Shown: positions 1 to 6,295, numbered from the stretch's first letter. The stretch: 8,715 bases of DNA from Candidatus Omnitrophota bacterium (GCA_028706895.1 JAQTVG010000029.1:1-8715), one strand, 5' to 3'. The notes: generated by a model from the letters alone, not told the origin. A program made the numbers and translations.

Positions 1-917
1 AGGATAAAATTAGCCGCGCTTGGCACATAGGCAATCCCTGATTCAGCCAGGGCATCATAAAGATATTCTTTACCCTCAAGTATGGCTTTCCTTGTTTTAG
101 CTAAGAATTTTTTATCATCCAGGGCCGCGGCTGCGGCTGCCTGGGCAAGGGAATTGATATTAAAAGGCTGCCTTGCTTTTTCCATATAAGGAACCAGCTC
201 TTCATTGGCGACGATATACCCCACCCTTAAACCCGCCAGGCCATAGGCCTTAGAGAAGGTTTTCATAACTATAACATTTTTATTCCTGACGTAATTTAAC
301 CCGCAAGGCGCGTCACTGACATCAATGAAAGTATCATAGGCCTCATCCAGCACCACTAATATATTTACGGGTAAATCCTTTATAAAATCTTCAAATTCGT
401 ACTTTGTGACATACGTGCCCGTGGGATTATTCGGATTTGAAATAAAAATTAACTTGGTCTTTTTATCTATTTTCTTTTTAATCGCTTCCAAATCGTATTT
501 GAAATACCTCAAAGGCACACTAACAATACGGCGGTTATTGACCTTAGAGACGATTTCGTATTCCAGGAATGTAGTGTCCGCGGTTATTATATTCTCGTCG
601 TCTTCAACGAATGTCTTTATAATAATATCAATAAGCTCATCCGAGCCGTTTCCTAAAACAAGATTTGCCGGCTTCACGTTCAAGAAACGGGAAAGCTTCT
701 TCTTAAGGTAATAACTGTTGCCATCGGGATAGCGGTTTACCTTCGGCAGGCTCTTTTTTATCGCCTCTATTGCCTTAGGGGAGACCCCGAGGGGATTTTC
801 ATTAGAAGCGAGCTTTATAATCTCTTTAAGGCCAAGCTGCCGCCTAATCTCCTCTATGGGTTTACCGCCTACATAGGGAGTTATATTTAATATATTTTTT
901 CTTACCAGTTCTTCCAT
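1..917 (-). CDS. hisC: Histidinol-phosphate aminotransferase (partial, C-terminus off window)
   Basis: This is a class II, fold-type I PLP-dependent aminotransferase. The family converts imidazole-acetol phosphate and glutamate to histidinol phosphate in histidine synthesis, in the cytoplasm. I translated 305 residues from the ATG at 917. Visible motifs are SNENPLG (38-44), GNGSDE (89-94), PNNPTG (162-167), DEAY with the PLP-contacting Asp191, and TFSKAYGLAGLRVGY with the Schiff-base Lys223. The sequence leaves the window just after a PSAANFIL stretch, so roughly the last 50 residues are missing, including the usual substrate-binding Arg near the C-terminus. The start is supported by AGGAG at 927-923, five bases ahead of ATG. 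It follows pheA on the same strand, separated by a large palindrome that ends exactly at the Shine-Dalgarno. HisC enzymes in aromatic operons often also transaminate aromatic keto acids, so the PheA neighbour suggests a possible dual role (inference). The family call is secure. Confidence 0.93.
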   Translation of the reverse strand, partial: MEELVRKNILNITPYVGGKPIEEIRRQLGLKEIIKLASNENPLGVSPKAIEAIKKSLPKVNRYPDGNSYYLKKKLSRFLNVKPANLVLGNGSDELIDIIIKTFVEDDENIITADTTFLEYEIVSKVNNRRIVSVPLRYFKYDLEAIKKKIDKKTKLIFISNPNNPTGTYVTKYEFEDFIKDLPVNILVVLDEAYDTFIDVSDAPCGLNYVRNKNVIVMKTFSKAYGLAGLRVGYIVANEELVPYMEKARQPFNINSLAQAAAAAALDDKKFLAKTRKAILEGKEYLYDALAESGIAYVPSAANFI

Positions 918-926
918 ATTCTCTCC

Positions 927-1011
927 TAGGGACGGTTCTCAATTACGGTTAAAAGTGTCCCTTTTTACTAACATGGGGGACAGTTTTAACCGCGTTTCAG
1001 AACCGTCCCTA
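927..1011. repeat. 85-base REP/MITE-like palindromic element
   Basis: Two 35-base half-units lie in inverted orientation (927-961 and 977-1011) and match at 30 of 35 positions by my count. They are separated by a 15-base loop (962-976). The outer arms TAGGGACGGTTCT (927-939) and AGAACCGTCCCTA (999-1011) pair perfectly over 13 bp. An inner stem (946-961 with 977-992) pairs over 15 of 16 positions, and a small 6-by-6 internal bubble lies between the two. The element fills nearly all of the pheA-hisC gap: it ends five bases before the pheA stop codon and abuts the hisC Shine-Dalgarno. GGGAC-rich dyads of this shape resemble REP-type elements mobilised by RAYT transposases (inference). There is no run of T beyond the stem, so it is not a classic terminator, though the RNA would fold into a long hairpin. 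Confidence 0.85.
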
Positions 1012-1016
1012 ATTTA

Positions 1017-2078
1017 TTATTCTCCTAAAGGGTATGAACCCAGGATTTTTAAGAATGCGCACTTATTTTCTAATTCCGAGAGCGCTCTTTTTACGCGGGG
1101 GTTATCCTTATGCCCGTCTAAATCTATAAAGAAATAATACTCCCAGGCCTTTTTCTTGGAAGGCCTTGATTCAATTTTAGTAAGGTTAATATGATATTTC
1201 TTGAAAGGAAGAAGCATATCATGCAAAGCCCCTACCTTGTCTTTAATAGAAAACATGACTGAAGTCCGGTCATGGCCCGTCGGCGGAACATCGGATTTTC
1301 CGATGATTAAGAACCGCGTGGCATTATGCGGCGAGTCTTCAATATCGGAAGCAAGAACCCTCAACTTATAAACTTTTGCCGCCAGTGACGAAGCAATGCA
1401 GGCGCTGTATTTTTCCTTTGCCGCGATTTGCGCGGCGCGGGTAGTGCTGGATACTTCAATCTTTTCTACGCCGGGCATATTCTCGTGGAGCCAAATCCTG
1501 CACTGGCCAAAAACCTGGGATATTGAATATACGCGTTTGATTTTTTCTTTTTGGCAATTAGCCAAAAGATGGTGCGCCACATCCAGGATTGTCTGGCTGC
1601 AAATCTTTAAATCCGAATCTACGAGCATATCCAGAGTATGGCTGACTGCCCCCTCAATAGAATTCTCTATGGGCACTACACCATAATCGGCGTTACCCCT
1701 CTCTACTTCAAGAAAAACATCAGTGATGCTGTTACAGGCAATATATTCAACCTGCGAACCAAACCTTTTTAAAGCAGCTAAATGCGTGAAGGTTGCCTGC
1801 GGCCCCAAATACGCTATCCTTAAAGGTTTACCCAAAGAAAGGCTGCAGGACATTATCTCACGGTATATCGCTTCAAGTGCAGCTGCGGATAATGGCCCTT
1901 TATTTATAAGAGATAGCTTTTCTAACACCTGCCTCTCGCGGTCGGGCGAATAAGCATTCTTGCCGCTCTTACTTTTAGTCCTTGAAATATCCAACGCCGT
2001 CTTGGCGCGGATATTCAAAAGCTGTATTATTTTTTTATCAATCCCGTCAATTCTCTTTCGCAGACTCCCCAGGTCCAT
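1017..2078 (-). CDS. pheA: Bifunctional chorismate mutase / prephenate dehydratase (P-protein)
   Basis: This enzyme converts chorismate to prephenate and then to phenylpyruvate, the committed steps of phenylalanine synthesis. It has 353 residues, close to the usual P-protein length. An AroQ-type mutase domain spans about 1-85, with Arg7, Arg24, Lys35, Arg47 and Glu48 in the places of E. coli Arg11, Arg28, Lys39, Arg51 and Glu52. The dehydratase domain (about 87-262) starts with RIAYLGPQATFT and holds VVPIENSIEGAVSHTLDML (134-152) and the catalytic Thr-Arg-Phe at 254-256. An ACT domain follows (about 271-345) with GAL (283-285) and ESRP (303-306), the phenylalanine-binding motifs, so feedback inhibition by Phe is expected. 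The usual last mutase active-site residue (Gln/Glu) aligns with Gly83, which is unusual. The start is fixed by a strong AGGAGG at 2090-2085, inside the end of scpB; the two genes overlap by 32 bases. Confidence 0.95.
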   Translation of the reverse strand: MDLGSLRKRIDGIDKKIIQLLNIRAKTALDISRTKSKSGKNAYSPDRERQVLEKLSLINKGPLSAAALEAIYREIMSCSLSLGKPLRIAYLGPQATFTHLAALKRFGSQVEYIACNSITDVFLEVERGNADYGVVPIENSIEGAVSHTLDMLVDSDLKICSQTILDVAHHLLANCQKEKIKRVYSISQVFGQCRIWLHENMPGVEKIEVSSTTRAAQIAAKEKYSACIASSLAAKVYKLRVLASDIEDSPHNATRFLIIGKSDVPPTGHDRTSVMFSIKDKVGALHDMLLPFKKYHINLTKIESRPSKKKAWEYYFFIDLDGHKDNPRVKRALSELENKCAFLKILGSYPLGE

Positions 2079-2706
2079 TAATCTCCTCCTTTGTAGCTAA
2101 AAGCATCGGTGAATCCTGCGCATTGGCTGGTTCCGGTTCGCCGGCGGATTTCTCGGCGGCCTCTAATTTTTCTCCTATAGCTTCAGGAGTCAAAAAACCC
2201 TCTATCTTTGGCAATTCATCCAAAGATTTTAAGCCAAAGTGCTCCAGGAATTGCCGTGTTGTCCCGTAAACCCTGGGCCTGCCGGGAGCTTTCTTTCTCC
2301 CCGCGACGCGCACAAGCCCTTTATCCACAAAAGTTTTAACCATAGTATCAACATTTACATTCCGTATAGCTTGTATTTCTGAACGGGTTACGGGTTGTTT
2401 ATAGGCGATAATCGCCAGGGTCTCTAACGCGGGAGTGGATAATTTTTCCGCGCGTTTGCCTTTATACAACTTTCTTAAAAAAGAAGCAAAAACAGGGGCA
2501 GTAATCATTTGAAAGCCGCCGGCGACCTCAACAATGCGCATACCCCGGTTAGCTTGTTCATATTCGTCTTTTAACTCTCCCAGGTTCTTGCGGATTTCAT
2601 CGGTAGCTAAGTTATCCAGGGCATCCTTTATCTGTTCAAGCATTAAAGGCTTTTCACTGGCAAAAAGTAACGCTTCAATTACCGCCTTTACATTATTTTC
2701 CGGCAT
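2047..2706 (-). CDS. scpB: Segregation and condensation protein B
   Basis: ScpB is the dimeric kleisin-associated (kite) subunit of the SMC-ScpA-ScpB condensin that compacts and helps segregate the chromosome. The 219-residue product has two winged-helix domains. The first spans about 4-85; the second, about 88-168, carries the family signature LSTPALETLAIIAYKQPVTR (89-108), then the AGRKKAPGRPRVYGTT stretch (135-150) and FLEHFGL. Residues after about 170 form a low-complexity tail rich in Ala, Glu and Pro, making it somewhat longer than typical family members. The gene begins two bases after the ruvA stop, with only a weak AGGT directly before its ATG, so translation is probably coupled to ruvA. 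Its 3' end overlaps pheA. The usual partner scpA is not in this window. Confidence 0.93.
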   Translation of the reverse strand: MPENNVKAVIEALLFASEKPLMLEQIKDALDNLATDEIRKNLGELKDEYEQANRGMRIVEVAGGFQMITAPVFASFLRKLYKGKRAEKLSTPALETLAIIAYKQPVTRSEIQAIRNVNVDTMVKTFVDKGLVRVAGRKKAPGRPRVYGTTRQFLEHFGLKSLDELPKIEGFLTPEAIGEKLEAAEKSAGEPEPANAQDSPMLLATKEEINGPGESAKEN

Positions 2707-2708
2707 AC

Positions 2709-3335
2709 CTATTTTGTCTTTCTCTGTTTATAGACTTCGTTAAGCAGGCCCTCGGTTGTTTGTATATTCGCGGACCTCTCTAATGCCTTTTTTATCATTA
2801 AACATGCTTCGGATTTTTTATACTCCAACTGCATAAGCACAGCCAGGGCCTCCTCTTCAATATCTATTGTTTTCGTTTTATGCTCTTTTCCTCTATCATC
2901 TTGTATCAGTCCGAATTTACCCAGTTTATTCTGAAGTTTTGCCACAATTTCCTTTGCCCTCTGTTGCCCTATCCCGGGTAAAGATTGCAAAAAATCGGTA
3001 TCTGCTTCGTCTATGGCACGCACAACCTGGGATATCGGCTTGTTTAATGCTTTTAATGCCGCGCGCGGCCCGATGCCGGAAACAGTAATAAAAGATTCAA
3101 AGAATTCTTTTTCTACTTCATTTAAAAAACCGATTAACACAGGGGTGCTCTTAGACGGCTCTACCTGTAAATAATGATATGTAATAAGGTTTATCCTGCC
3201 GTCGCCTGCCATGCTTTCATCTAACCGCTGCATCACCGTAACAGGGACAAAAACCTTGTAATAAATACCATTAATATCTATGAGAAGAAAATTCGGGCCC
3301 TTTTCGGTTATTTTTCCGCAGATACGCGCGATCAT
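2709..3335 (-). CDS. ruvA: Holliday junction branch migration complex subunit RuvA
   Basis: RuvA binds four-way junctions as a tetramer and loads the RuvB helicase during recombinational repair. The 208-residue product has the full three-domain layout. An OB-fold covers residues 1-62 and begins MIARICGKI. Two helix-hairpin-helix motifs follow, with VSGIGPR at 85-91 and LPGIGQQRAKEIV at 119-131. After a flexible linker (about 140-158), a three-helix C-terminal domain III, which contacts RuvB, starts around EEEALAVL. Its ATG overlaps the ruvC stop as ATGA (four shared bases), and a GAGGA Shine-Dalgarno lies about eight bases upstream, within ruvC. The gene sits in the usual ruvC-ruvA order, but ruvB does not follow; scpB takes its place. 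Confidence 0.96.
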   Translation of the reverse strand: MIARICGKITEKGPNFLLIDINGIYYKVFVPVTVMQRLDESMAGDGRINLITYHYLQVEPSKSTPVLIGFLNEVEKEFFESFITVSGIGPRAALKALNKPISQVVRAIDEADTDFLQSLPGIGQQRAKEIVAKLQNKLGKFGLIQDDRGKEHKTKTIDIEEEALAVLMQLEYKKSEACLMIKKALERSANIQTTEGLLNEVYKQRKTK

Positions 3336-3814
3336 ATCTTAATCCTCATCGCATAACTATGCGCTATGGCTAAAGCCAGCGCGTCGGTTACGTCTGTATA
3401 TTTAGGCAGGTTGCTTAAACTAAGCATGCCTGCCACCATCCTCTGCACTTGATATTTAGAAGCCAGGCCATTACCCACAATTGCTTTCTTAATTCTTGTC
3501 GCAGCGTATTCAAATAAAGGAATTTTTTCTCTCTCACAGGCAAGGCATATAACGCCGCGCGCCTGGCCCAAAACATAGGCGGTAGTGGGATGGCGGTAAT
3601 GGGAATATAATTTTTCAAGGACCATCACTTCGGGCTTGGTATCAGATATCAATTTCGTTACCGCCCTGTATATTTTATCCAGCCTCTTAGGTATTGTTTC
3701 CCCGGAATCGGTGGTAATAATCCCGGCTTCCAATAAAGATAACTTATTTTTTTTAAAATCAACGACTCCGTAACCCGTAACTGTCAGGGCAGGGTCAACC
3801 CCAAGAATTCTCAT
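3332..3814 (-). CDS. ruvC: Crossover junction endodeoxyribonuclease RuvC
   Basis: RuvC is the dimeric Holliday-junction resolvase that nicks two strands symmetrically, acting with RuvAB. The 160-residue protein is of usual size and carries the RNase H-like fold's acidic residues: Asp7 in MRILGVDPALTVTGYG, Glu67 in VMVLEKLY, and Asp141 and Asp144 in YTDVTDALALAIAH. These match E. coli Asp7, Glu66, Asp138 and Asp141, so it should be active. GQARGV (83-88) is also typical. The ATG lies three bases after the yebC stop, without a strong Shine-Dalgarno, which suggests translational coupling. The 3' end overlaps ruvA by four bases. Confidence 0.96.
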   Translation of the reverse strand: MRILGVDPALTVTGYGVVDFKKNKLSLLEAGIITTDSGETIPKRLDKIYRAVTKLISDTKPEVMVLEKLYSHYRHPTTAYVLGQARGVICLACEREKIPLFEYAATRIKKAIVGNGLASKYQVQRMVAGMLSLSNLPKYTDVTDALALAIAHSYAMRIKI

Positions 3815-3817
3815 CTT

Positions 3818-4573
3818 TTAGTCTTCGGAAGCCATCTGCTCCATGATTTCATCAGGTATATCAAAATTAGCGTAAACCTGCTGGACATCGTCGTGCTCTT
3901 CAAGTGCTTCAACCAATCCCAGCACCTGTTTTGCGTCGCCGCCTGTAACCTTGATTGTCGTAGAAGGAACCATGGTAATCTCGGCATCAAGCCACGTTAT
4001 TCCCTTGGCTTGAATTGCTGCTTTTACCTTTTCAAGGTCCTGCGGGGAAGTGGTAATTTCATAATTTTTATCATCCGACTTGAAATCCTCGGCGCCCGCG
4101 TCCAGAACAATATTCATCAAGTCTTCTTCCTGCGCCTGGCTCTTTTCAATGAGGATATAGCCTTTTTTGGTAAACATATAACTTACGGAACCCGCACCCG
4201 CCATATTACCGCCTTTTTTAGACATAATGTTGCGCAACTCCGCGGTCGTGCGGTTTTTGTTGTCAGTGAGCGCTTCAACAAGGATTGCTACGCCTGCCTG
4301 TCCATACGCTTCATACATAACTGTTTCATAAACTATACCCGGTATTTCTCCTGTGCCGCGCTTTATTGCCATCTTGACATTATCAGAAGGCATATTGCCT
4401 TCTTTTGCTCTGGTCATAGCTGTACGCAGCCTTATATTGGTATCAGGGTTCCCGCCGCCTTCGCGGGCCGCAACGGTAATTTCCTTAATAAGTTTTGTAT
4501 AAGCGGCTCCTTTTTTTGCGTCCGCCACTGCCTTTTTGCCTTTATTCGTCTTCCATTTTGAATGACCTGACAT
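3818..4573 (-). CDS. yebC: YebC/PmpR (TACO1) family protein
   Basis: This is a YebC-family protein. The family was long annotated as a transcriptional regulator; bacterial YebC proteins and mitochondrial TACO1 are now linked to relief of ribosome stalling at proline-rich stretches. The 251-residue product opens with the hallmark MSGHSKW, a Lys-rich helix (8-30), KLIKEITVAAREGGGNPDTN (28-47) and NMPSDNVKMAIKRGTGE. These are followed by the YEAYGQAGVAILVEALTDNKNRT stretch in the family's second domain. It ends with an acidic tail. A good AGGAGG Shine-Dalgarno lies at 4584-4579, five bases before the ATG. It leads the yebC-ruvC-ruvA-scpB-pheA group; yebC beside ruvC is a common bacterial arrangement. 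Upstream is the RNase P RNA. Confidence 0.95.
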   Translation of the reverse strand: MSGHSKWKTNKGKKAVADAKKGAAYTKLIKEITVAAREGGGNPDTNIRLRTAMTRAKEGNMPSDNVKMAIKRGTGEIPGIVYETVMYEAYGQAGVAILVEALTDNKNRTTAELRNIMSKKGGNMAGAGSVSYMFTKKGYILIEKSQAQEEDLMNIVLDAGAEDFKSDDKNYEITTSPQDLEKVKAAIQAKGITWLDAEITMVPSTTIKVTGGDAKQVLGLVEALEEHDDVQQVYANFDIPDEIMEQMASED

Positions 4574-4617
4574 GACTACCTCCTAATGAATTACTATTGT
4601 TTTTTTACCTGTTATTT

Positions 4618-4637
4618 TTAAAAACGGGCGGGAGAAA
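4618..4637 (-). terminator. Possible weak intrinsic terminator of rnpB
   Basis: The 3' strand of the RNase P P1 helix (CTCCCGCCC) is followed directly by GTTTTTAAAAAT on the minus strand. A GC-rich helix plus a short T-run could end transcription, but P1 is a long-range helix and the T-run has only five bases. Read-through into yebC about 50 bases downstream is equally possible. I see no other terminator or clear promoter between rnpB and yebC. Confidence 0.3.
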
Positions 4638-4966
4638 ATAAGCCGGGTTTTGTCTCGATACGATTATCCGCATCTTAAGTGGCCATTCCTCTCGATCGCG
4701 GCGTTACCGCCGCAACTTTAGCAGCATACCCGAGACTATTAACGCGCCGGATAAGCGCTCGTCTCCTATTTTGCCTTGCTCCACGTAGAGATTACCTCGT
4801 TTCATCTCGCAGTTAAAGACAAGCTTTAACCGCTACTCGTCTCTGTGGCTCTAATCCTCTTGCGCACATTACATGCGCAGGATGGGAGTTACCCATTACG
4901 TCATCCTTAAGGAGCCCGGACTTTCCTCTCCGCTTTGATGCGGAGCAGCCACATTCTCTCCTGCCC
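4626..4966 (-). ncRNA. rnpB: RNase P RNA, bacterial class A
   Basis: This is the catalytic RNA that removes 5' leaders from pre-tRNAs. On the minus strand the conserved core is clear. The 5' motif GAGGAAAGTCCGGGCTCC lies at 4928-4911. ACAGAGACGAGTAG follows near 4852-4834, and GTGGAGCAAGGC leading into AATAGG lies at 4784-4765. GGGTATGCTGCT at 4731-4720 carries the GGU that pairs with tRNA CCA ends, and the 3' AACCCGGCTTA lies at 4649-4639. The ends are set by the P1 helix: GGGCAGGAGA from 4966 pairs with TCTCCCGCCC ending at 4626, with one mismatch. The length is about 341 bases, shorter than E. coli (377). Hairpins are visible at 4945-4927 (CTCCGC/GCGGAG), around 4875, and at 4833-4809. P13/P14 appears reduced to a single small hairpin at 4808-4788. 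The 5' end touches the RNase H stop codon. The exact ends are estimates. Confidence 0.96.
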
Positions 4967-5382
4967 TATTTATCAAAAAGCGCTTTTTTCACCGCTTTAT
5001 TCGCTAATTTATCCGCTCCCCTGTTTTCTTCACGGGGAATATTTTTTATTGAAACTTCTTTAAAAGCCGCCATAAGATGCAGGGCCTGGTTATACAAACC
5101 CAGTATATTGGCGCTTTTTATTTTATAAATTTTCTTGATTTGCCGGTATAAAAGCTGGCTATCGGTATTTATCTCAATATTATCCGCCTTAAGGATAAGC
5201 CCTTCCTGCAAGGCATGAATTAAAGCTGTATATTCAGCCACATTATTGGTTGCGTGGCCGATAAAATTGGCTATATTCTTTATGGTTTGGCCGTCCCGGC
5301 AGATAACTACACCTACTCCGCTTGGGCCGGGGTTCCCTTTAGAGGCACCGTCAATGTAAATCTTAAGGGCCGTCATTTTCAA
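4966..5382 (-). CDS. RNase HI-like ribonuclease (short type)
   Basis: RNase H-family nucleases cut the RNA strand of RNA-DNA hybrids. This 138-residue protein has the four acidic active-site residues: Asp11 in IDGASKGNPGP, Glu50 in NNVAEYTAL, Asp74 in NTDSQLL and Asp124 in ENRGADKLANKA. It lacks the basic protrusion of E. coli RNase HI and has the YKIKSANI-type segment (86-93) seen in the short Bacillus YpdQ/archaeal RNase HI group, so the gene symbol rnhA is left open. The start is ambiguous. TTG at 5382 has AGGA nine bases upstream; ATG at 5376 is a better codon but its nearest Shine-Dalgarno is 15 bases away. Either start overlaps the upstream zinc-ribbon gene (20 or 14 bases). The TAG stop shares its last base with the first base of rnpB. 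Confidence 0.9.
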   Translation of the reverse strand: MKMTALKIYIDGASKGNPGPSGVGVVICRDGQTIKNIANFIGHATNNVAEYTALIHALQEGLILKADNIEINTDSQLLYRQIKKIYKIKSANILGLYNQALHLMAAFKEVSIKNIPREENRGADKLANKAVKKALFDK

Positions 5383-6085
5383 TGTATAATATCCTGTTAC
5401 AAACCTCGCAGGTAATTATATGCTCATACATCTTTATCAGGTTTATTGACTGCGGAGGCACAAACATATTACACCCGCCGCAGGAATTTCCGTCCACACC
5501 TACTATCGCCAACCCATCACGGTTAGCCAATATCCTTTCGTATTGAGAAAGTATATTTTTATCCAGCGCCGGCGTAATCTGTTTTCTCTGTGATTCTAAT
5601 TGCGCGACGCGGTCGTCTATCTCTTTTATCCTGTCCTGAATAACTTTTTTTTGTTCTCCCGCTGCTTTTTCTTCTCCCTGGAGCCTTACTTTTTCCTGGC
5701 CGATATCATTTTTTACCTTATCTGCCTGGTCAAACAAATTTAAAATCTGGTCTTCTATTACCGACGCATCTGCCTTTGAATCCTGTATCTGCTGCAGCAT
5801 TGCCTGATATTCTTTATTTGTTTTCAGCTGATAAAGCTGGCCCTCAAGTTTTTTCCTGCCTTCATCCTTAGAAGCCAGTTCTAATTCTTTATCTTTGCGC
5901 TGCTTCTGGAAATTTAATAACTCCTGCTCCAGGTCCGCCAGGTGTTTCTTCTTCTCCTCAAACGCAGAATCAATCGCCTGTATTTGAACGGGCTTTGATT
6001 CTTTTTCATTTTTTAACGCGTATATCTCACTGTCAATCTTCTGTAAATTGACCAACTCTAATATTTGCGACTTTAAATCAGGCAC
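5363..6085 (-). CDS. Coiled-coil C4-type zinc ribbon protein (CdsZ/FlgZ-like family)
   Basis: This 240-residue protein has a long, charged helical hairpin (about 5-180, heptad-like runs of Leu, Glu, Lys and Gln). It ends in a four-cysteine zinc ribbon: CGGC at 202-205 and CEVC at 226-229, with the typical VPPQSINLIK between them. Known relatives are Chlamydia CT398/CdsZ and Helicobacter HP0958/FlgZ. These bind sigma-54 RpoN and act as chaperones or RNA-binding factors for secretion and flagella. In most bacteria the role is unknown, and nothing here points to flagella or type III secretion. The start is GTG at 6085, preceded by AAAGG at about six bases spacing. It lies about 40 bases after tRNA-Val with no obvious promoter between, so it may be read from the tRNA promoter. 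It overlaps the RNase H gene. Confidence 0.88.
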   Translation of the reverse strand: MPDLKSQILELVNLQKIDSEIYALKNEKESKPVQIQAIDSAFEEKKKHLADLEQELLNFQKQRKDKELELASKDEGRKKLEGQLYQLKTNKEYQAMLQQIQDSKADASVIEDQILNLFDQADKVKNDIGQEKVRLQGEEKAAGEQKKVIQDRIKEIDDRVAQLESQRKQITPALDKNILSQYERILANRDGLAIVGVDGNSCGGCNMFVPPQSINLIKMYEHIITCEVCNRILYIENDGP

Positions 6086-6127
6086 CGTAAGCCTTTCTGA
6101 TATATCATACTGTTTCTATTGTTTAAA

Positions 6128-6204
6128 TGGTGGGCGATAGAGGATTCGGACCCCTGGCCTCCACAATGTGAATGTGGCGCTCTAACCAACTGAGCCAATC
6201 GCCC
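6128..6204 (-). tRNA. tRNA-Val(CAC)
   Basis: The cloverleaf is complete. The acceptor GGGCGAT pairs with ATCGCCC, the D-arm includes GGCTCAGTTGGTTAGAGC, and the anticodon stem CCACA/TGTGG closes the loop TTCACAT with anticodon CAC at 6170-6168, reading GTG (Val). The T-stem is AGGGG/CCTCT with one G-U pair. The discriminator is A and CCA is encoded (6130-6128). The T-loop reads TCCGAAT, so position 55 is C instead of the near-universal U. It is the second of two tandem tRNAs, nine bases after the CAT tRNA. Confidence 0.95.
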
Positions 6205-6213
6205 TCAAAAACA

Positions 6214-6285
6214 TGGGCCCAGAAGGGTTCGGACCTCCGACCAAGTGATTATGAGTCACCTGCTCTACCACTGAGCTATGGGCCC
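6214..6285 (-). tRNA. tRNA with CAT anticodon, probably tRNA-Ile2 (lysidine type), otherwise elongator Met
   Basis: The acceptor GGGCCCA pairs fully with TGGGCCC, followed by discriminator A. The anticodon stem GGTGA/TCACT closes the loop CTCATAA, with anticodon CAT at 6253-6251. It is not the initiator: there is a normal G1-C72 pair and no GGG/CCC anticodon stem. The segment AGCAGGTGACTCATAATCAC and the following TTGGTC closely resemble E. coli tRNA-Ile2. The C4-G69 and C5-G68 pairs match known TilS recognition elements, unlike E. coli elongator tRNA-Met. I therefore favour isoleucine (AUA after lysidine modification), by inference. CCA is not encoded. The T-loop is TCCGAAC, again with C at position 55. 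Confidence 0.9.
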
Positions 6286-6295
6286 CAAAAGTTTA

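Noticed and set aside
955..1137. Short plus-strand frame across the palindrome and the pheA end
   Set aside because: It runs through the repeat and is antisense to the ACT domain of PheA, with no family resemblance.
1396..2269. Several plus-strand frames opposite pheA and scpB
   Set aside because: All lie antisense to conserved coding sequence and show no domain signal.
3893..4561. Plus-strand reading frame of 222 codons opposite yebC
   Set aside because: It is antisense to a strongly conserved YebC gene and its translation is Phe/Cys/Arg-rich with no recognisable domain. It is a shadow frame.
4969..4974. GATAAA just upstream of rnpB as a -10 box
   Set aside because: No -35-like hexamer lies at the right spacing, and the implied start would fall inside P1.
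4975..4988. Palindrome AAAAAGCGCTTTTT near the RNase H stop
   Set aside because: It could be a terminator-like hairpin ahead of rnpB, but it lies within conserved-frame Lys/Ala/Leu/Phe codons and has no loop, so it is likely incidental.
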